Program-made: the position numbers and the translations under genes
Assembly (NCBI GenBank): GCA_007922225.1
Contig: ML679961.1
Location: 5,935,702-5,999,701, forward strand
Length of the DNA stretch: 64,000 bases
Direction: 5' to 3'
Source: Emydura subglobosa
Taxonomy: Eukaryota > Chordata > Testudines > Chelidae
The notes under the pieces: model-generated
The model's input: the letters and a program-made list of their open reading frames with translations, nothing else
What the model was told of the DNA's origin: nothing
Databases searched by the model: none
Shown: piece by piece, positions 57,079 through 64,000 of the stretch
How positions within the stretch are numbered: the first letter of the stretch is position 1
How the letters are laid out: every line of letters starts with the position of its first letter

Positions 57079-57081
57079 TAA

Positions 57082-58230
57082 CTAACGTGAGGGAAGAGAG
57101 TAAATCCTGCATCCTCAGCTCCCTCTACTGAACCTCTGTAGTGTGGGTACCTCAAAGAGTGTGTAGTTTGTTCCTACTGCGTACCTTCAACCTAAATGCA
57201 ACTGCTGGAGATGACTTAAGACAAGGGATCGGATCTTCAGCAGGTGTAAATGGGCACGGCTCCATTGTAGCCCAGGGTGTCAGCCTGACTGAAAAAGATC
57301 ATTTCTATAAATTGTCAGACCCTTATGCTTTTCCACCTGATATCAATGCGTGCTACTGTGACTTATGCGGCACAGAGTCATCTCACACCTGTGTTCTATG
57401 ACATGCTAGCTACCAGAAAAAGGACGTTATACTGGAAACAGTCCAATTCCAAGAGCCAAGGAGTTAATTCGTTTCAAGTTTATGCAGCTCTCTGGAGTTT
57501 AATTATGAAGAGATGTTTTTCATTTCCAGCAAAAGTAAGATAAGGATCTTCCCTGCAGCCCCCACTCAGAGTTATGGTGGTCAGCGAAGGAATGATTTGA
57601 TCTCCAGCTTGCTTTTGATGAAAGTACGGTATCCTTAATGGATCGGTAATGAGACAGGACGATAAGCAACGGAAATTTGAAAAACTGAATGTGCTTTTAT
57701 GGTGAGCTTTTTCATCTGCTTAGTCATTTTCATATTGGGAGGATGTATTAAAGCTTTTTTCAAATGTTGAATTTATAGGAGATTTTTCCTTTATAGAGTC
57801 CCCCGCAACCTGTTGACTAAGTAAATCACCAGAGAGTGTCATTTTAACTGATAACACTTTGAACACAGAAGCTAGTTTCCACATCAGAGCACTATTTCCC
57901 TTTGCTGGCACATCCCAAAAGGACAAAAATAAAGAGTCTCCAACAGCTTTTGCACAATTCAATTAATTCTGATAAACAGACCTCAACCCCCTTTAGAATC
58001 AAATTAGTTATGCAACATTATTCAACTAGGAGCTGCAAAACCCTCACCATTTTCATTATTTCTTTAGTGAGCAACATACCCACTAGCAATGAAGCATTCA
58101 GGAGGAATCAAACAAAGGAGACAAATGAACATGGAATTTAGACTCTGGCTAAGAAGATGGGGTGAAAGATGATTTCTGACATTCAAAGATCAGCAGTTCA
58201 AATCCTGATAGGTAGTGATCAACCATTACT
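57082..58230. other. Unassigned non-coding DNA
   Basis: No gene or named repeat was found. GTTCAAATCCTGATAGG near 58196 looks like a T-arm but no tRNA fold surrounds it. Confidence 0.5.
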
Positions 58231-58600
58231 AGGAGAGCTGGTTGAAAAATTAGTATCTTGAAAATTTTTAAAGATTCAAAAAAGAACCCAGTTTAGGGGG
58301 GGAAAGGGGTAATTTTGAAGATTTGTTCCCATTTCCCCTCCCCCCAAAATTTTTACTGAAAACATTGAAAATGTTACAAAATTAGTTTTCAAAAGCATTT
58401 GTTTGGTAAACAAAAAGTGCTGAAATCCATGTCACTAAAACTTTCCAGGAAAAAATATAGAAAAGGCACAAAACGTCTCACACATGCACAAAAGAGTTTT
58501 TACAATAGTGACAATTATTCAAGATAAGAAATAGTTTTGAAAGGTCATTTTTTGACCAAAAACCTTTTTGTTCAAAATATTTCAACTCATTCTAATGATT
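58231..58600. mobile_element. AT-rich fold-back MITE, second copy
   Basis: The left end AGAGCTGGTTGAAAAATTAG and the right end AAATATTTCAACTCATTCT are imperfect inverses. The interior contains TTTTTGACCAAAAACC and GAAAATGTT-type segments as in the element at 14537-14943. No ORF is present. Confidence 0.55.
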
Positions 58601-59490
58601 ATTATCACTATGTGTTCAATGCCCTGTGTGAACTGTATTGATTATCTCAATTCAGTTCCTCACAAACATGTACCCATGACCACGACCATCACCACCAGCT
58701 AGACTCACTGTAATTCCCCCTTAATTTAGTTTTTCCTAGGAAAGTTGTGGTCTAAGAAATAAGATCAATTTTATGGGCTGCATTTTTCTCATGCTCGAGT
58801 AAGCCCCAGCTTGTGTAATCTTTGCAACAAAACAGGCACTGTTTGATTGAAACTGTCCTTTTACTATTTAATTTTTGGAAAAGCTACTGAAAATTTTCTT
58901 TCCCTGTAGAATTTCAGAGAATGTTGACTCAACAATGACAGTATACAGGCACATCAACACATCAACATTATAAACAGAACAGAACTTTTGTCCAGTCACA
59001 TTGCACCGTCACGAGTCTGTTTACCCAAAATATAGCTTGCAACAGGAAATTCCCTTTTATTTAACCCACCACTCACATCCTCACATCTGTAACCCAACAA
59101 AACTGCAACTGCTTCATGTGCCACGTAAGATGACTCCATTCTCATTAAACTAAACTGGCTCTTTAATACCGGAGCTATTTATCGTGCTGCTACAGACTCA
59201 GCTGAGCGTTCTGGCTGTGCACACAGACTGCCTTCCTGGCTACTTCTTCCAAACTCTTCTCCTCCTACTACCTGTGCTCCTCTCTCCAGGTTCCATGCAG
59301 ATTGCTACAGTTCAGTTTGGGCTCACGCAAACCAAAACACACAGTTGCACTCGACTTCTACACCTGCAGCTACTCCATACAAACACCTCTTCGCAGCCAC
59401 CCTTTCAGATATACCGCCAGACAGATGGAAACCAACTGGCTTCCCTTAAAGTCAAAAGCTCCATTTTACCTTAAGTGCATAGCACCTCAT
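58601..59490. other. Unassigned non-coding DNA
   Basis: Nothing was recognised. Frames at 59184-59496 overlap and show no domain. Confidence 0.5.
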
Positions 59491-59494
59491 GAAT

Positions 59495-59800
59495 AAGCTC
59501 ATGTCACCGTGTAACCCTTCTGCCAGGTAAGTAAGGGCAGCAGGAAGGGTCAGGTTTGATGCATCTAGGACCCTTCTTCTCAAAATAACGGAATCAGCAT
59601 AGCATCCCCACTAGAAACCTGGGAGAAGTAAATGCTTCGTCCTTGGGTCCCTTTACCAGGCAGTATATCCCCACTCTCCAGTATTCCAAGACCGAATAAA
59701 CAGGGAAATCTTTATTAGGGGAAAGGGAACAGCTGTAAGGTTGTGTAACCCATACAGCTAGCATTAGTATTTTACATTACTCAGCAGTAACGCTAAGAAA
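59495..59800. other. Unassigned, possible LTR-like sequence
   Basis: TGTAACCCTTCTGCCAGG near 59511 could be the start of an LTR and a T-rich CTTTATTAGGGG occurs near 59709. There is not enough for a class assignment. Confidence 0.25.
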
Positions 59801-60093
59801 CCACAGGTCTGAATCCCGTAAGGCCTTAGCTCAGACAGTTAGCATAAGGCCTTGAGGCCTATGAACTTGAACACTAATAAGTGGCCTAAGTTATCCTGTG
59901 TTTTGAGGAACTGGGAACAGTGTGATAAGGTGGGAGGCAGTGTCTGTACAAAGTAACCTCAGGAACGTTGGTATCAAGGTAACCTCAGGAACATTGAACT
60001 GATACTAGGCTTGGATATTTAAGCATAAAATGTTGGCAGATCCTTAATCACGAACTTGCCTTGCAACAAACTGACATATGATAATAGGTCAAG

Positions 60094-60257
60094 CGGAGCC
60101 AGCACTAGGCATAAGCAGACTAAGCAATTGTTTAGGGCACTGAGCAGTTCAAGGGGCCCCCCATTCGCTTTTTATTATAAGAACTTGCCTCTTTTAGTAT
60201 TGGGGAGGGGGCAAAAACATTCCTGCTTAAGGACCCCAATGGACTAGCGTGGCTCTG
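60094..60257. mobile_element. hAT MITE, 164 bp, perfect 8-bp target duplication
   Basis: The left end is CGGAGCCAGCACTAG and the right end is the inverse of CAGAGCCACGCTAGT. AGGTCAAG flanks it on both sides (60086-60093 and 60258-60265), an exact 8-bp duplication. It is inserted in the LTR and has no coding capacity. Confidence 0.88.
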
Positions 60258-60377
60258 AGGTCAAGATGATTAATAAGCTAACCTACAGGATAAGGACAAC
60301 CCCACATTATTAGAGTAAGGAAGCTAGATACGGACACAGGAGGATGTATATGTGTGTGAATATTCCTGACAGTCCCT

Positions 60378-63250
60378 TTACGGCACGTCACTGTCATTAG
60401 TGCCTATGTGCCTACAATGACCAGAGGAAAACAAGGAGCAGTTCTACTCAGATCTGGACTCAATCCCTGCATATGACAAGCTCATCCTGCTGGGAGACTT
60501 CAACATTAGAGCTGGGAGAGACAGCAGTGTCTGGAGAGGTGTGATAGGACGATATGGAGTGGGAAAGATGGACAGCAATGGACTCCTCCTCTTGGGTAAA
60601 TGTGAAGAACACCGTCTGCTCATCACTAACTCCATCTTTAGGCAAAATGATAAATATAAAACAACATGGATGCACCCATGGCCCAAACAATGGCACCTGA
60701 CTGACTATGTTTCCACCCACCAACGAAACATCTGCGATGTCGGAATCGCCAGAGCAATGCATGGCACAGAATGCTGGACAGACCACAGATTGGTAAGAAC
60801 ACTGCTCAACCAGCATATAGTCTTCTCACAGCGCAAGCGTCCCACGCACAACAGAACAGCCTTCAACATAGCAAAGCTCAAGCACACAGGCTATTAGGTG
60901 CAGTTCCAGCAGTCACTTGATGACAGGCTTTTTTCATGCCCACCAATCACTGGCAACCCAACAGAAAAATGGAACCAGTTCAAAGACGTGATGGTTGACA
61001 CAGCTAAATCAATGCTGGGGCCAAAGAAAAGGGTACACCAGGATTGGTTTGATGAGAACAAGGGGGGCATTTCCAAACTCCTAAGTGACAAGCAGAAAGC
61101 GATTGTTCAATGGCAGAATGATCTCACCTCCATCTCAAAGAAAGATAGGTTTAAGTGCCTACAGAGCAGGGCGCAGTTTGAACTGAGGAGAATGCAGCAT
61201 AAGCTGTGGGAGAGAAAAGCTGCAGAAGTTCAACATTATGCAGATACGAACAATACAAAGATGTTCTTTGACTCTCTCAAGGCAGTCTACGGACCATCTA
61301 AATCCGACACAGCTGCCCTGAAATCGGAAGATGGCATAACACTCATTCAAGATAAGGAGGGAATCATACAGAGATGAGCTAACCTCTTCAATAATCTAAT
61401 CAATAGACCATCCACATGTCCTTGATCAATTACCCAAGAACCCCATCAAAAAGGATTTCTATCTCCCTCCATCAGTTGAAGAGGTCATGAAAGCCATCAA
61501 GCAATTGAACCCTGGCCAAGCGTCCAGAAAGAATGGCATTCCAGCAGAATTGTACAAAGTAGCAGGCCCAAAGGCTATCCAGCTGTTTCACAGCATCCTG
61601 AGTAGCATTTGGGAGGAAGAAGAAATGCCACAAGACTTGAAAAATGCTACTGTTGTATCTGTTCAAAAACAAAGACGGCAGAAACTACAGAGGCATTTCT
61701 CTCCTCTGGACAGCAGGGAAAACACTAGCTCACATTCTATTGAATAGACTCATTGCAAACATATCTGAGAAGAATCTGCCAGAAGTGCAGTGTGGTTTCA
61801 GACCAGGTCGTAGTTCTATGGACATGATTTCTGTCATAAGGAAGGTCTAGGAAAAATGTTTAGAGCAGAACATGCACCTATATGCAGTCTTCATCAGCTT
61901 GATGAAAGTTTTTGATACAGTCAAGAGATTGGGTCTGTGGGCTCTTCTACATAAACTGGGCTGCCCAAGAAGGATCATACAACTCATCCGTCTGTTCCAT
62001 GACCACATGACAGTGCAAGTGCTCTCCAGTGGTGACTCTTCTGACGCATTTGAAATCTCAAATGGCGTGAAGCAAGGTTGCGTACTAGCTCCAGTGTTGT
62101 TCAATTTGTTGTTTGCCTGTGTCCTCAGCCATGCCACAAGGGACTTGGATCAGGTGATATACATCCGTTACTGACTTGATGGCTCCCTCTTTGATCTTAG
62201 AAGACTTAATGGCAAGACCAAGATGCTGGAGAGCTTTGTTTCTTCCATACTTCTCGTCGAGGCACTTTTTGCAGATGACTGCGCCTTGACGGCCCATTGA
62301 CATGACAACCTTCAGGTCAACATTAACAGCTTTTCTGAAGCATCCCAGTTCTTTGGCCTCACCAGTCTGGGTAAGACAGAGGTCTTGTTCCAATCATCAC
62401 CTCATTCCAATTCCCAGCATTAGCCATCTTCATCCAAGGCATATAGCTGAAAAATGTGGCTCAGTTCAAATAGTTGGGCAGCACCATCTTGAGTGACAGT
62501 TCCCTGAATAGGGAAATTGCCACCAGAATCAGTAAAGCTAGCCAGGCCTTTGGCCAACTCTGAACAAAAATCCTTAACTAACACAACATTCGTCTCTCCA
62601 CCAAATTGAAGATCTACAGTGCAGTGGTTCTAGCATCTCTCCTGTATGGATCTGAGACATGGACTCTTTATAGACTTTAAACAGTTTGAGCAATTTCACA
62701 TGTGCTCCCTCCGCTCAATAATGGGCATTTGCTGGCAGGACAGAGTGACCAATATTAAGGTCCTGGAGAGAGCAAACACAACCAGCACTGAGGAAATGCT
62801 ATTGAGAGTAAAACTTAGGTGAACTGGACATGTCATCAGAATGTAAGACCACTGTTTCCCAAAATATATCTTGTACGGGGAGCTGAGGCAGGGCAAAAGA
62901 AAGAAGGCTCATCTGTATAAGCGCTTTAAAGATAATCTGAAGAGTAGTCTTCAGTGGGCTGGCATCAATCTCAAAGAATTCAAGCAAGTGGCTCAGAACA
63001 GGACTCACTAGTGGTCTCTGATAAGATCAGAAAGTAACAGGTTTGAGCGAGACCAATGAACTCCTCTCCAGGCTGCACATGAAAGGCGCCATAAAGCTGC
63101 ATTATCAAACATCACAGATACGGATTTCCCATGCCCTCAGTGTGGCTGACTTTGTGCATCAGGGTTCAGACTTCAGAGTCATAGGCGTAGCCATAGATAA
63201 GAATTGCAACAACATCATCATCATCAGCCATGGACTTCCAACAACTTTAT
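60378..63250 (+). mobile_element. RTE-like LINE, 5'-truncated, with 7-bp target duplication
   Basis: AGTCCCT occurs at 60371-60377 and again at 63251-63257, bounding a 2.87-kb insertion. The element starts inside its apurinic-type endonuclease domain and runs through the reverse transcriptase to a short C-terminal region. It has no long poly(A) tail. The 3' end is near ACTTCCAACAACTTTAT. The clade (RTE or a relative) is inferred from the endonuclease and linker motifs. The LTR sequence continues on both sides, so this insertion is younger than the LTR. Confidence 0.85.
60379..63180 (+). pseudogene. Endonuclease/reverse transcriptase of the RTE-like LINE, broken
   Basis: The protein would nick target DNA and copy the element RNA. 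Endonuclease remains include LILLGDFN (GDFN at 60493-60504) and TWMHPWPKQWHLTDYV with TECWTDHRLVRT near 60770-60795, the last catalytic DH region. A stop at 60895-60897 separates it from the linker frame at 60898-61374. RT motifs follow: PGQASRKNGIPAE (about 61510), VQCGFRPGRSSMDMISVIR (about 61785), FISLMKVFDTV (about 61890; SLMK replaces the usual LDxxK and lacks the first catalytic Asp), NGVKQGCVLAPVLFNLL (about 62060), and an intact FADD box at 62268-62279. Near 63130 CPQCG could begin a C-terminal zinc-finger segment. Several frameshifts and stops make it inactive. Confidence 0.82.
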
Positions 63251-63530
63251 AGTCCCTAGGTCTATAATAGGCCAGTCCACCATGTAAGAGGGGGTTCTGG
63301 ACCATCTGACATTTGGCTTGCCAGGAGCAGAGCAGGACCTTTGTCTCTTAGTATCACATCCCCAAGAAAGGGGTGCAAGGAATGGTACAAGAGATTATAT
63401 TAACTTTGTATTATGGATATATCTTTGTGTTGTTTGGAGCTTTTGCGTCTTTACTAATTGTGCTAATAAAAGTGGTTAAAGCTTTGCTTTTCCCTCAGCG
63501 TGGATGTCATTGTGGACACGAGGGTTACCA

Positions 63531-63884
63531 ACCCAGATATTGATTCAGTTGTGTCTGATTCTGGACTAGAACTCTAATTTAATTGGCAACCAAAAATAAT
63601 CAATAACCCCTAAAGAATAAGGCAACAGAATATACATGCAAATAAAGAGTAAAATATCCCATAACAATCAGGATCCAGACATCCCAGAAGGAGAACTATG
63701 GTTCCAAGCCCCAACAATAATCAATTGAATCAATTGATTGTATATAATGTTACTGAACCACAAAAGTGTAACAAGTAAGGTCTTTTAGGAAAGCCGGTGA
63801 CACACTGGTAATTCGTATCACCGTGAAATGTCTGTATTAACTTTATAGGAGGAATTATGGATACACAGTGATATTATGCTTTAA
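63531..63884. other. Unassigned DNA downstream of the LTR
   Basis: It may be internal or flanking sequence of the LTR element. No primer-binding site or gene was identified. A short palindrome ATCAATTGAATCAATTGAT lies near 63720-63738. Confidence 0.4.
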
Positions 63885-63885
63885 A

Positions 63886-64000
63886 GCAGGGTAGTCAATT
63901 ATTTTTGTCAAGGTCCATATTTCTTGGTCAAGGTATAGTCAAGGTCCAGACTCAGAAAATAATTTTTAAAACAACAATATGGTAATGAGTAAATAAAAAG
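63886..64000 (+). mobile_element. Left end of a hAT-like element, cut by the window edge
   Basis: CAGGGTAGTCAATTATTTTT followed by repeated GTCAAGGTCC segments resembles the start of a dispersed hAT family (CAGGGGTGGGCAA-type ends). The right end lies outside the window. Confidence 0.45.

Larger units (their letters stand above)
59817..63530 (+). mobile_element. Retrovirus-like LTR carrying two nested insertions
   Basis: Removing the hAT element (60094-60257) and the RTE-like LINE (60378-63250) leaves about 660 bp of continuous sequence. It begins GTAAGGCCTTAGCTCAGACA and contains a TATA-like GGATATTTAAGCATAAAA near 60013. It has an AATAAA at 63465-63470, followed by AGCTTTGCTTTTCCCTCAGC, and ends near GAGGGTTACCA. 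This order (U3, TATA, polyadenylation signal, short U5) is that of an endogenous-retrovirus-type LTR. No viral gene is visible on either side, so it may be a solitary LTR. Exact ends and target duplication are not certain. Confidence 0.6.

Noticed and set aside
58185..58225. T-arm-like GTTCAAATCC
   Set aside because: There is no A box at the right distance and no cloverleaf.
63531..63884. Internal viral genes downstream of the LTR
   Set aside because: There is no primer-binding site, gag, pol or env similarity in this stretch. The LTR may be solitary.
1..64000. CRISPR array, prokaryotic operon or phage
   Set aside because: There are no regularly spaced repeats, no ribosome-binding-site-preceded gene strings, and all the evidence points to vertebrate repeats.

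Overview
The window looks like vertebrate nuclear DNA from a non-avian sauropsid, most probably a turtle, with a crocodilian as the alternative. The evidence is the repeat content: many 3' ends of CR1 LINEs carrying the ATTCTATG-type terminal octamer, L2-clade LINE remnants, MIR-like core-SINEs, and several families of short non-autonomous hAT and PIF/Harbinger DNA transposons. I found no intact protein-coding gene, no exon I would defend, no rRNA or tRNA gene, and no CRISPR. Every long open frame is either a decayed transposon ORF or a shadow of repetitive, GC-rich DNA. The window therefore reads as an intergenic stretch or a large intron. The repeat identifications come from recognising sequence and ends by eye, not from a library search.

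Layout. 1-11 kb: a CR1 split by a hAT-like MITE, a second hAT MITE with 8-bp target duplications, a reverse-strand L2 LINE, two fold-back elements and a rearranged CR1 pair. 11-20 kb: a possible LTR-type element, one Harbinger MITE, CR1 tails, an AT-rich fold-back MITE and a MIR-like SINE. 20-30 kb: mostly unassigned single-copy-looking DNA with a small CpG-rich patch near 23.4 kb, then a Penelope-like fragment and a Harbinger MITE that itself contains a hAT MITE. 30-37 kb: largely quiet DNA plus one GC-rich putative DNA transposon. 37-46 kb: a MIR-like SINE interrupted by a hAT element with a near-perfect internal hairpin, inverted Penelope-like ends, and two L2 copies (one interrupted by a CR1 tail). 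46-48.4 kb is quiet.

48.46-55.87 kb is the most structured part. A forward Myb/trihelix-type ORF remnant and a reverse HARBI1-type transposase remnant face each other. The outer ends resemble the Harbinger MITE ends, and the interval has been invaded by a retroelement-like promoter segment, a Harbinger MITE and a CR1. It is best read as the wreck of a two-gene autonomous PIF/Harbinger transposon. At least five shorter elements with TTA/TAA duplications and related ends (11.9, 29.8, 45.6, 52.3, 56.9 kb) are candidate non-autonomous relatives.

59.8-63.5 kb is a nested retrovirus-like LTR. It was interrupted first or second by a 164-bp hAT MITE (perfect 8-bp duplication) and by a 5'-truncated RTE-like LINE of about 2.9 kb (perfect 7-bp duplication) with recognisable endonuclease and reverse transcriptase motifs. 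The right edge enters another hAT-like element. The window documents successive transposon waves and not a working gene system.
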